Assembly (NCBI GenBank): GCA_964346535.1
Contig: CAYFUN010000001.1
Coordinates: 134,756-198,755 of the forward strand
DNA from: Neofamilia sp964346535
GTDB taxonomy: Bacteria; Bacillota; Clostridia; Tissierellales; Peptoniphilaceae
Length of the DNA stretch: 64,000 nt
Direction of reading: 5' to 3'
Below are positions 43,724 to 51,086 of the stretch, in pieces (the stretch's first letter is position 1; every line of letters starts with the position of its first letter). Position numbers and translations under genes: made by a program. Under the pieces are notes generated by a model, which saw nothing but the letters and a program-made list of their open reading frames with translations, made no database searches and was not told the DNA's origin.

Positions 43724-44456
43724 ATTTTTTACCCTCTAGTATTTCTAGTGCAAGTCTTGCTGCTTCTTGTTGGCTGTCTTTTATAGTTGTCCCTTTGCCT
43801 TTGGCTAAGACTTCTTCTGAGATTTTTATTGAACTAATAAAAAACCTACTGTGGTCTGGTCCATAGCTTTCAACAAGTTGGTATTGAGGCATTTCCAGTT
43901 GATTCTTTCCTATAAATTCATTTAAAAGTGATTTATAGTCATTAGTTTTATACTTTAAAACTTGTAAAAAATCATCTTTAAAATTTTTGATTATAATTTT
44001 TTCAACTGTGTCATAAGAAGAATCTAGGAAAATTCCACCTACCAAGGCTTCAAAAGCATCTGCCAAAATACTATCCTTGTCTTCAATATTTATTTTTCTA
44101 GCAGCTTTTGAAAAAAGTAAAAATTCATTTAAACTAATTTTTCTCGCTAGACTTGCTAGTGATTGTTCTTTTACTAACTTGGCCCTATTTTTTGTTAGGC
44201 AGCCTTCATCTAGAGAGTAGTCTTTTTCAAATAATAAAAAATTAGAGACAATTAGATCTAAAACTGAATCTCCAATAAACTCTAATTTTTCATTATCATA
44301 ATCAATAAGGGGCAAACAATCATTTTTTAAAGAGCTATGAGTTATGGCATGTAAAAGTAACAAGTCATTTTTAAACTCATAGCCCAATTTATTTTTTATA
44401 TTAATTTTTGCTTTTTTTATTTCACTTGTAAAATTATAGGTTTTCGATGTAGTCAA
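43710..44456 (-). CDS. rnc: Ribonuclease III
   Basis: RNase III cuts double-stranded RNA in rRNA and mRNA processing. The 248 residues have the catalytic box EKLEFIGDSVLDLIVS, DAFEALVGGIFLD and a C-terminal dsRNA-binding domain (about 170-245). The start is taken as TTG 44456, inside the end of acpP (23-base overlap), because GGTGAT lies just upstream; no in-frame ATG is near. The acpP-rnc-smc-ftsY order is conserved. Confidence 0.95.
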   Translation of the reverse strand: MTTSKTYNFTSEIKKAKINIKNKLGYEFKNDLLLLHAITHSSLKNDCLPLIDYDNEKLEFIGDSVLDLIVSNFLLFEKDYSLDEGCLTKNRAKLVKEQSLASLARKISLNEFLLFSKAARKINIEDKDSILADAFEALVGGIFLDSSYDTVEKIIIKNFKDDFLQVLKYKTNDYKSLLNEFIGKNQLEMPQYQLVESYGPDHSRFFISSIKISEEVLAKGKGTTIKDSQQEAARLALEILEGKKYGEN

Positions 44457-44655
44457 TTACATCACCAACAGTTTCAATAGACTCAATATCTTCTTCATCT
44501 ATTTCTGTATCAAATTCATCTTCTAAAGTCATTATAAGCTCCATTAATTGGATAGAATCGGCTTCAAGATCTTCTTTAAAAGATAAATCCTCATTTAATT
44601 CATCTACATCAAGGCCAAATTGATCGGCAATAACTTCTAATACTTTTTCTTTCAT
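44434..44655 (-). CDS. acpP: Acyl carrier protein
   Basis: ACP carries growing acyl chains on phosphopantetheine. The 73 residues are acidic, with the attachment Ser in EADSIQLMELIMTLEDEF; the usual D-S-L is D-S-I here. AGGAG precedes the ATG, 9 bases after plsX. The fabD and fabG genes often found between plsX and acpP are missing. Confidence 0.96.
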   Translation of the reverse strand: MKEKVLEVIADQFGLDVDELNEDLSFKEDLEADSIQLMELIMTLEDEFDTEIDEEDIESIETVGDVIDYIENL

Positions 44656-44664
44656 TTTTTTCTC

Positions 44665-45645
44665 CTAAAAATTATTTTTTATAATATTTATAACATCTCT
44701 TTCAACAAATAATTTGGCTTGCTTTGAAGCACCTAAAATAGAATTAGCATCTGATATTCCATGGGCTTTAATTATTGGTTTAGCTAGTCCTAAAAGTGGA
44801 GCCCCACCTAAATTATCAATGTTAAATTTATTAAAACTAGCCCCTAAAAGCTGTTTTACTTTTAAAAGGATTTCTGGATCATTTTCTTCTGCTAGTTGAC
44901 TTTTTATTAGGTCCTTAATCATAGATGCAGTTCCTTCGTAGGTTTTTATAAAAATATTTCCTACTAGGCCGTCTGCAACCACTACATCTGTAACCCCATA
45001 AGGAAGTTCTCGAGGCTCAATATTACCTGTAAAGTTAATCGTCTTATTTTCTTTTAAAAGCTTATAGGTCTCTTTAAGTGTTTCAGTGCCTTTTCCTTCC
45101 TCAGCCCCAATATTCATTAGGCTAACTTCAGGATTGGCTATGCCTAAAACTTCTTTTGCATAAACGCTGCCCATAAGACCGTATTGGCTAAGAACTTTTG
45201 GACTAACTTCTAGATTAGAACCTGAATCTAATAATAAAAATGATTTTGTCATTGTAGGAATTAAGGTAGCAATTGGGCTTCTTTCTATGCCTTCAATTCT
45301 CTTTACAATAAAAATCCCTGCAGCTAATAAGGCACCTGTTGATCCTGCTGAAATTAAAGAGTCTCCGTAACCTTGGGCCAAGGCGCTTGCAGCAACAACT
45401 ATTGAGGAATCTTTTTTCTTTCTAATAGCCATTACAGGTTCTTCATCATTTTCTATTTTACTAGCTGCTTCTAGAATATCGATAGATGAAGGATTTTCTC
45501 CTAAATCATTTAAAACAGAAGTAATTTCATCTCTTCTTCCACAAAGTATAGGTTCAATTGAAAGCTCGTTCTTTGCAAGAATTGCACCCTTTATAATTTC
45601 AACTGGGGCCTTGTCGCCACCATGTACATCATAAATAATTTTCAT
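44665..45645 (-). CDS. plsX: Phosphate acyltransferase PlsX
   Basis: PlsX converts acyl-ACP to acyl-phosphate, the substrate of PlsY in phospholipid synthesis. The 326 residues begin DVHGGDKAPVEIIKGA and carry SAGSTGALLAAG and the C-terminal GGAPLLGLAKPIIKAHG. AAGGTAGG precedes the ATG. It shares the acyl-phosphate pool with FakA, encoded at the left end of the window. Confidence 0.96.
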   Translation of the reverse strand: MKIIYDVHGGDKAPVEIIKGAILAKNELSIEPILCGRRDEITSVLNDLGENPSSIDILEAASKIENDEEPVMAIRKKKDSSIVVAASALAQGYGDSLISAGSTGALLAAGIFIVKRIEGIERSPIATLIPTMTKSFLLLDSGSNLEVSPKVLSQYGLMGSVYAKEVLGIANPEVSLMNIGAEEGKGTETLKETYKLLKENKTINFTGNIEPRELPYGVTDVVVADGLVGNIFIKTYEGTASMIKDLIKSQLAEENDPEILLKVKQLLGASFNKFNIDNLGGAPLLGLAKPIIKAHGISDANSILGASKQAKLFVERDVINIIKNNF

Positions 45646-45663
45646 ATATACCTACCTTTCAAA

Positions 45664-45695
45664 ATTATATTATAGTAAGTCATAAAAAAAATCAA
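45664..45695 (-). promoter_or_regulatory. Candidate promoter of plsX operon
   Basis: Two overlapping TATAAT boxes on the minus strand (45669-45674 and 45664-45669) follow TTGATT (45690-45695) by 15 or 20 bases, neither ideal. No FapR operator-like repeat was noticed. Confidence 0.4.
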
Positions 45696-45698
45696 TAG

Positions 45699-45737
45699 AA
45701 AAAAAAGTTGATAACCACCAGTGGTGGTCGTCAACTT
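45699..45737 (-). terminator. Intrinsic terminator after rpmF
   Basis: A 15-position stem with one mismatch and one G-T pair (45723-45737 with 45705-45719), 3-base loop, then eight T on the minus strand. It separates yceD-rpmF from plsX. Confidence 0.88.
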
Positions 45738-45743
45738 ATTTCA

Positions 45744-45926
45744 TTAAGCTTCTGTATTTATTACTTGTTTTCCATCATAATATCCACAAGCTCTACATAC
45801 TCTATGTGGTAATTTTGGTTCTGAGCAGTTTGGACATAAGGTTACAGTAGGTTTGTTAAATCTATAAGATGAAGCTCTTCTCTTATTCTTTCTTTGTTTT
45901 GATGTTTTTCTCTTTGGTACTGCCAT
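45744..45926 (-). CDS. rpmF: 50S ribosomal protein L32
   Basis: L32 is a small zinc-ribbon protein. The 60 residues start with the basic AVPKRKTSKQRKNKRR block and hold the four Cys CPNC...CRAC, the zinc-binding form. AGGAGGTG precedes the ATG. It follows yceD closely, as usual, and is cut off from plsX by a strong terminator. Confidence 0.97.
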   Translation of the reverse strand: MAVPKRKTSKQRKNKRRASSYRFNKPTVTLCPNCSEPKLPHRVCRACGYYDGKQVINTEA

Positions 45927-45929
45927 TTC

Positions 45930-46448
45930 CTACACCTCCTCATCAAATTTAAAATCTTTTAATACAGCAAATCTAAGGTCTGTATTTTCATTATTGCAAT
46001 TGCAAGTTCCTTCATTAAGATTTTTGCCACATTGTGGGCATATACCCTGACAAGAATCTTTACATAGGTTTTTTGTGGGAATAGATAGAATAACAAGTTC
46101 TCTTACTAAGTTACATATATCTAGCTTATAAGAATCTACAAATACAAGATCCTCATTTTCAGATAGCTCTTCTTCATTAAAGTCAGAAGAGTTTATTATC
46201 TTAGCACTATAAGAAAAAGACTGGTCATTTTCTACCCTTGTTAAGCACCTGTCACAAGGACAGGCATAGCTATAATCTAGGTCAATGTTTAGAATTAATT
46301 CACTATCGACCTTGCTAATCATAAGATTGTACTTAACCTCATCTAGAAGTTCAATTTGCGAATCAAAGTTATCTATATTACATGAACCTGATTTTTGAAA
46401 TATGAGTTCATTTGCATTTTGAACAAATTCTAAAATATCTATATACAT
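45930..46448 (-). CDS. YceD family protein (DUF177)
   Basis: YceD/DUF177 proteins accompany rpmF almost universally; in plants and bacteria they are linked to 23S rRNA accumulation. The 172 residues have the CPCDRCL pair in the middle and a C-terminal CPQCGKNLNEGTCNC, a probable zinc site. GGGGAG precedes the ATG and a consensus promoter lies upstream. Confidence 0.88.
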   Translation of the reverse strand: MYIDILEFVQNANELIFQKSGSCNIDNFDSQIELLDEVKYNLMISKVDSELILNIDLDYSYACPCDRCLTRVENDQSFSYSAKIINSSDFNEEELSENEDLVFVDSYKLDICNLVRELVILSIPTKNLCKDSCQGICPQCGKNLNEGTCNCNNENTDLRFAVLKDFKFDEEV

Positions 46449-46471
46449 AACTCCCCTTTTATAACTTCCTA

Positions 46472-46500
46472 ATTATATATTCAAACAATAGCTTTGTCAA
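46472..46500 (-). promoter_or_regulatory. Consensus promoter of yceD-rpmF
   Basis: TTGACA (46495-46500), 17-base spacer, TATAAT (46472-46477) on the minus strand: a perfect housekeeping promoter just after the ackA stop. Confidence 0.9.
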
Positions 46501-46509
46501 GATATAATA

Positions 46510-47697
46510 TTATTTAGTTAGTTCAACTGTGTCTTGAGCAATCATAAGCTCTTCGTTAGTTGGTACAACAAGTAGTTTAATTGTTGAGTCATCAGCAGAA
46601 ACTATAGTGTCTTTTCCTCTAACGTTGTTTCTTTCTTGGTCTATTTTTACACCGAAAATCTTTAAGCCTTCTGCAATTTGTTCTCTCATTTCAATTGAGT
46701 TTTCTCCAACACCAGCTGTGAAGCAGATTCCATCAATAGAATCAAATTCTGTCATGTAGGCACCAATGTATTTAATTACTCTTGAAACAAACATATCTAA
46801 TGCAAGCTGAGCTCTTTCATTTCCTTCTTCTGCTGCTGTTTCTAGGTCTCTAAAGTCAGATGAAACTCCTGAAACTCCAAGAACTCCTGATTTTTTGTTC
46901 ATCATAGTATCTATATCTTGGTAGCTTAGGTTTTCTTTTTCACCAATAAATGGAATTATAGCTGGGTCGATGTCTCCACATCTAGTTCCCATTACAAGAC
47001 CTTCAAGTGGTGTTAGTCCCATTGATGTGTCTATACACTTTCCTTCTTTTACTGCTGAAAGAGATGAACCATTACCTAAGTGACAAATAATTAAATTTGG
47101 TTTGTCTTTGCCTAGAATTTCAGCCGCTCTTCTAGAAACATACTTGTGAGAGGTTCCGTGGAATCCGTATCTTCTAACTCTGTATTTTTCATAGTATTCA
47201 TAAGGTAGAGCATACATATAATTTACTGGTTCCATTGTTTGGTGGAAGGCAGTGTCAAATACAGCTACATTTTTCTTACCTGGCATTAGTTCTTCACAAG
47301 CTTCTATACCAAGTAAGTTTGCTGGGTTGTGAAGAGGTCCAAGAACAAAGCAGTCTCTGATAACTTTTTTAACGTCTTCGTCAACTACAATTGAAGCGCT
47401 GTACTTTTCGCCACCATGAAGTACCCTGTGACCAATAGCTGTAATTTCGTCAAGACTTGATAGTATTCCGTGTTTTTCATCTACTAAAGTCTTTAAAACT
47501 AATTCTATTGCTTCTTTGTGAGAAGGGATATCTTGGTCGATTACGATTTTTTCTTTGTCAGCTGGTTCGTACTTTAATCTAGAATTTTCAATCCCAATTC
47601 TTTCAACTAAACCCTTTGCTAGTATTTCTTCATTTGCCATATTTATTACTTGGAACTTTAATGAAGAAGATCCACTGTTAATAACTAAAATATTCAT
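46510..47697 (-). CDS. ackA: Acetate kinase
   Basis: AckA interconverts acetyl-phosphate plus ADP and acetate plus ATP, the main ATP-yielding step of acetate fermentation. The 395 residues carry VINSGSSSLKFQ, RVLHGGEKY, FDTAFHQTM and FTAGVGENS. I prefer ATG 47697 to the one two codons earlier, which directly abuts the GGAGG site. pta is not adjacent. It is divergent from tmcAL with face-to-face promoters. Confidence 0.97.
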   Translation of the reverse strand: MNILVINSGSSSLKFQVINMANEEILAKGLVERIGIENSRLKYEPADKEKIVIDQDIPSHKEAIELVLKTLVDEKHGILSSLDEITAIGHRVLHGGEKYSASIVVDEDVKKVIRDCFVLGPLHNPANLLGIEACEELMPGKKNVAVFDTAFHQTMEPVNYMYALPYEYYEKYRVRRYGFHGTSHKYVSRRAAEILGKDKPNLIICHLGNGSSLSAVKEGKCIDTSMGLTPLEGLVMGTRCGDIDPAIIPFIGEKENLSYQDIDTMMNKKSGVLGVSGVSSDFRDLETAAEEGNERAQLALDMFVSRVIKYIGAYMTEFDSIDGICFTAGVGENSIEMREQIAEGLKIFGVKIDQERNNVRGKDTIVSADDSTIKLLVVPTNEELMIAQDTVELTK

Positions 47698-47711
47698 ATT
47701 CATCCTCCGAT

Positions 47712-47740
47712 TTGAAAATTTCCATACAATATTATATTAT
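47712..47740 (+). promoter_or_regulatory. tmcAL promoter
   Basis: TTGAAA (47712-47717), 17-base spacer, TATTAT (47735-47740) on the plus strand. The -10 box covers almost the same bases as that of ackA on the other strand. Confidence 0.65.
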
Positions 47741-47762
47741 TATATCTAGCAAAATTAGTCAA
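47734..47762 (-). promoter_or_regulatory. ackA promoter
   Basis: TTGACT (47757-47762), 17-base spacer, TAATAT (47734-47739) on the minus strand, leaving a leader of about 30 bases before ATG 47697. Confidence 0.7.
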
Positions 47763-47778
47763 ATACAATAGGTGAAAA

Positions 47779-48954
47779 ATGAGCACAATTGGTATAATCG
47801 GAGAATTTAATCCCTTTCATAATGGACACAAATATTTTATAAAAAAAATAAGAGACGAAATTGAAAGTACGCCTACTATAATAAGTGTTATTTCTTCTTC
47901 ATTTGTTCAAAGAGGTCAAGGGGCTGTTTTAACAAAATGGGATCGTGCAAGTCTTGCTTTAGATAATGGCATAGACTTAGTAATCGAACTTCCCTTTGTT
48001 TTTGCCTGTCAAAATGCAGAGGTCTTTGCTAAAGGAGCTGTAAAAACTTTGTCTATAGCTGGAATTGATACTCTTTACTTTGGTAGCGAAATTAATAATA
48101 GTTCAAAGCTTGTAGAAATTTCAAAAAAAATATCTTCTAATAAAGATATAATTGATGAACATTTAAGAATGAATTTAGCAAATGGTTATAGTTTTATTGT
48201 CTCAAGGAATTTAGCCTATATTCAAAGTAAAATTTTAAATGAAGCTGAAGTTGAAATAATAAGTAAACCTAATAATATTTTAGGCCTAGAATATATTAAA
48301 GCAATTGACTATTACAAAAAAAATATAAATGTTAAAACAATTCAAAGGACTGTTGACCACGATAGCAACTTTACTAACGATAATTTTGCATCAGCTAGTA
48401 AAATAAGAGAAGATTATTTTTGTAAGATTAATATTGAAAACTTCATCCCTTTTACAAGCAATGAATATAAGTTTTTAAAAACAGATGATGGCCTTCTTTT
48501 AAAACTTTTGAAATATTTGTTTTTAATTGAAGGTGTAGACATTAGTTCTAACATTGAATATGAAAATGGTTTAGAAAATAGGATTAAAGAATTTTTACCA
48601 AAAGCAAGTAACTTCGAAGATTTAGTCAACAAAATTTCTAATAAGAGAATTACTAAAGCCAGAGTTAGACGACTTCTTATAAATGCTCTCTTGCATTTAG
48701 ACAAGGAATTAATTTTTTCTGCCTTAGATTCTTCTAATTATTTAAGAGTCCTTGGTATGAATGAAAAAGGAATGGCTCATTTAAAAAATTTACAAATTCC
48801 TTATGTCCAAAAATTTAAAGACTTTGAAAGCTTTGATCCTCTTACCAAAGAAATTTTTCAAACAGAAAAAAAAGCAAGTAAGTTATATGCCCTACTTACA
48901 TCAACTCCATATGACCTAGACTTTATTACAAGTCCAATTATAAAAAAAGAGTAG
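47779..48954 (+). CDS. tmcAL: tRNA(Met) cytidine acetate ligase TmcAL (YlbM)
   Basis: TmcAL makes N4-acetylcytidine at the wobble base of elongator tRNA(Met) from acetate and ATP, so it needs free acetate and not acetyl-CoA. The 391 residues start with the nucleotidyltransferase motif GEFNPFHNGH (8-17) and contain SSFVQRGQGAVLTKWDRA. AGGTGA precedes the ATG. The neighbour is ackA, the acetate-producing enzyme. It is convergent with thiN, sharing a terminator that contains its stop codon. Confidence 0.92.
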   Translation: MSTIGIIGEFNPFHNGHKYFIKKIRDEIESTPTIISVISSSFVQRGQGAVLTKWDRASLALDNGIDLVIELPFVFACQNAEVFAKGAVKTLSIAGIDTLYFGSEINNSSKLVEISKKISSNKDIIDEHLRMNLANGYSFIVSRNLAYIQSKILNEAEVEIISKPNNILGLEYIKAIDYYKKNINVKTIQRTVDHDSNFTNDNFASASKIREDYFCKINIENFIPFTSNEYKFLKTDDGLLLKLLKYLFLIEGVDISSNIEYENGLENRIKEFLPKASNFEDLVNKISNKRITKARVRRLLINALLHLDKELIFSALDSSNYLRVLGMNEKGMAHLKNLQIPYVQKFKDFESFDPLTKEIFQTEKKASKLYALLTSTPYDLDFITSPIIKKE

Positions 48955-48972
48955 CCATAGTAGCTACTCTTT
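48946..48972. terminator. Shared terminator of tmcAL and thiN containing both stop codons
   Basis: AAAGAGTAGC (48946-48955) pairs with GCTACTCTTT (48963-48972) around a 7-base loop. The tmcAL TAG (48952-48954) is in the left arm and the thiN TAA (48971-48973) begins in the right arm. Seven T follow on the minus strand, only three on the plus. Confidence 0.75.
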
Positions 48973-49579
48973 AATCGTTTGCTTGGATAATAAAACAAGC
49001 CTTGTCCACTGTAATTTTTCCAAAGTCTTCTTGAATTTCATTGCTCATTGTAAGTGTACTTGGAAAATCTAAGTCTGCATTTTCTAATTGATATTTAAAA
49101 CCTGCCAGAGAAATTTTACAAGGCTCTAAGGGAATAATTGACAAATAGGTAAAATTATTTTTTTCTACTTCAATCTCACCTTGGTCCATAAATATTAGAT
49201 TGTTATCATTTATTATATAGGCTCTTATGCCATTTGCAAAAAGTTTTTTTAATAGTAGTATGTTTATTAAACTATGGTCAAGTCTAGATCCAGTCGCCGC
49301 TAGTATATAGACTTCATCTACTCCAAGGTCTATTAACTTTTCAATTGCTATCTCTAAATCTGTCATAGACTTTTCTTTGGGATATTTTAAAATCTTTCCC
49401 CCAGGGAAATCTTCTTGGCTAATGCTAACTGAATCAAAGTCTCCAATTATAAAATCTGCAGCAATATTTTTTGCAAGCAGGTATTCAAGTCCCCTGTCTA
49501 CAGCTAAAACATAATCAAAATCTTTTTCTTTAAAATTCTTTGGAAAGTCTCCGCCTGCAACAACTAGAGCCTTAGTCAT
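48971..49579 (-). CDS. thiN: Thiamine pyrophosphokinase
   Basis: ThiN converts thiamine directly to thiamine diphosphate. The 202 residues carry IIGDFDSVS and the substrate motif ATGSRLDHSL. It overlaps the end of rpe by 8 bases. The rsgA-rpe-thiN order is conserved in Firmicutes. No TPP riboswitch is visible, as expected for a gene inside an operon. Confidence 0.95.
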   Translation of the reverse strand: MTKALVVAGGDFPKNFKEKDFDYVLAVDRGLEYLLAKNIAADFIIGDFDSVSISQEDFPGGKILKYPKEKSMTDLEIAIEKLIDLGVDEVYILAATGSRLDHSLINILLLKKLFANGIRAYIINDNNLIFMDQGEIEVEKNNFTYLSIIPLEPCKISLAGFKYQLENADLDFPSTLTMSNEIQEDFGKITVDKACFIIQAND

Positions 49580-50222
49580 TTAGTAGCTCCAAAAATGTTT
49601 TTGCATTTCCTTCAATATCTTTGCCATTAAAGATTCCAGATCCAACAACAACTGCATTGGCTCCAGCAGTTAGAACATATTTAACATTATCTGTCTTTAC
49701 TCCACCATCAACTTCTAAAATAATATCTCTTGATCCAATTAGCTTTCTGGTCTCTTTAATTTTTTCGTAAATAGCTGGTATAAATGATTGGCCACCAAAA
49801 CCTGGATTTACACTCATAATTAAAATTAAATCTAAGTCATCGATAATATAGTCTAAAACAGAAAGTGGAGTTGATGGATTTAATGAAACTCCAGCCTTTT
49901 TCCCAAAGGACTTTATAAGCTGAATTTGTCTATGCAAGTGGATAGTAGATTCAGGATGAATTGTAATATAGTCAGACCCTGCCTTGGCAAATTCTTCTAT
50001 CATATGTTCTGGACTGTTTATCATTAAATGAGTATCAAAGGTAAAGTCATATTTTTTTCTAAGGTCAGCAATTATCTTAGGTCCAAAAGAAATATTTGGA
50101 ACATAAGATCCATCCATTACGTCTAGGTGTAAAAAGTTAACTCCAGCCCTTTCTAACTTGTCTAAATCTTCTGATAAATTTGCAAAATCCGCTGTCAAAA
50201 TCGATGGTGATAGTATATTCAT
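49572..50222 (-). CDS. rpe: Ribulose-phosphate 3-epimerase
   Basis: Rpe interconverts ribulose-5-phosphate and xylulose-5-phosphate in the pentose phosphate pathway. The 216-residue TIM barrel has SPSILTADFANL, HLDVMDGSYVPNISFGP, MSVNPGFGGQSF and EVDGGVKTDN. AGGAGAT precedes the ATG, 2 bases after rsgA. Confidence 0.97.
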   Translation of the reverse strand: MNILSPSILTADFANLSEDLDKLERAGVNFLHLDVMDGSYVPNISFGPKIIADLRKKYDFTFDTHLMINSPEHMIEEFAKAGSDYITIHPESTIHLHRQIQLIKSFGKKAGVSLNPSTPLSVLDYIIDDLDLILIMSVNPGFGGQSFIPAIYEKIKETRKLIGSRDIILEVDGGVKTDNVKYVLTAGANAVVVGSGIFNGKDIEGNAKTFLELLND

Positions 50223-50224
50223 TG

Positions 50225-51085
50225 TTATCTCCTGTTTTTTATCTCCTCATTAAAATACAGATAATTGTCATATCTAAATTTTTCAATTTCTCTATTAGCA
50301 ACCTTGTCCTTTACTAGGCAGCCAGGCTCATTAATGTGTAAGCAGTCTCTAAACTTGCAGTGAAAATCATTATGAAATTCTCTGTATAAGTCTTCTAATT
50401 GATAGACATCTTCTACAAAGTCAATTGCTAAGGAAGAAAACCCTGGCGTATCTACAATATATGAATCGTGATCATAGTGCATTAGTTCAACATGCCTAGT
50501 TGTATGTTTGCCTCTTAATGTTTTTTGACTTATATCTCCTGTCTCCAGGTCCATACCTGTTAGCTCACTAATTAGAGTTGACTTGCCAACTCCACTAACT
50601 CCCATAAGCATTATTGTCTTTTCACTGGTAATATTTTTTATTTCAGCTATTGTTTCTGGATCTTTAGTTGAAGTTTTTATAACTTTAAAGCCAGCTCTTT
50701 CATAGTCTGCTTTAATTTCATCTGCCAAAGCCTGGTCTAAGTCAGTTTTTGTAATAATTATTTTGGGGTTAATGCCATTATACCTAGATAGTAGTATCAT
50801 CCTGTCAATTAGCTGGTAGTTACACTTAGGTTCTTTTGTTGAAACTACAAGTAAAACCTCTTCTACATTAGATACTGGAGGCCTAATAAAAAGATTTTTT
50901 CTTGGTCTTATATCTTTAATATATAGGGTCCCGTCATCGTTTCTAGTAAATTCAACATAATCTCCAACTGCTAGCTTTATATTATTTTTTCTAAAAAGAG
51001 CTGTGGCCTTTGATTCGTAAACTTTTCCGTCACAGTAAACGTAATAAAAGCCACCTACTCCCTTTAAAATTCTACCTATTTCCAT
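50225..51085 (-). CDS. rsgA: Ribosome small subunit GTPase RsgA
   Basis: RsgA checks late 30S assembly with a circularly permuted GTPase. The 286 residues have an N-terminal OB fold, then the permuted order TKTD (G4), GVSGVGKST (G1) and DTPGF (G3). A C-terminal zinc segment (CKFRDCLHINEPGC) follows. I start at ATG 51085, giving EIGRILKG, two bases after the prkC stop; the longer frame overlaps prkC by 32 bases. The binding site is weak, suggesting coupling. Confidence 0.95.
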   Translation of the reverse strand: MEIGRILKGVGGFYYVYCDGKVYESKATALFRKNNIKLAVGDYVEFTRNDDGTLYIKDIRPRKNLFIRPPVSNVEEVLLVVSTKEPKCNYQLIDRMILLSRYNGINPKIIITKTDLDQALADEIKADYERAGFKVIKTSTKDPETIAEIKNITSEKTIMLMGVSGVGKSTLISELTGMDLETGDISQKTLRGKHTTRHVELMHYDHDSYIVDTPGFSSLAIDFVEDVYQLEDLYREFHNDFHCKFRDCLHINEPGCLVKDKVANREIEKFRYDNYLYFNEEIKNRR

Positions 51086-51086
51086 A

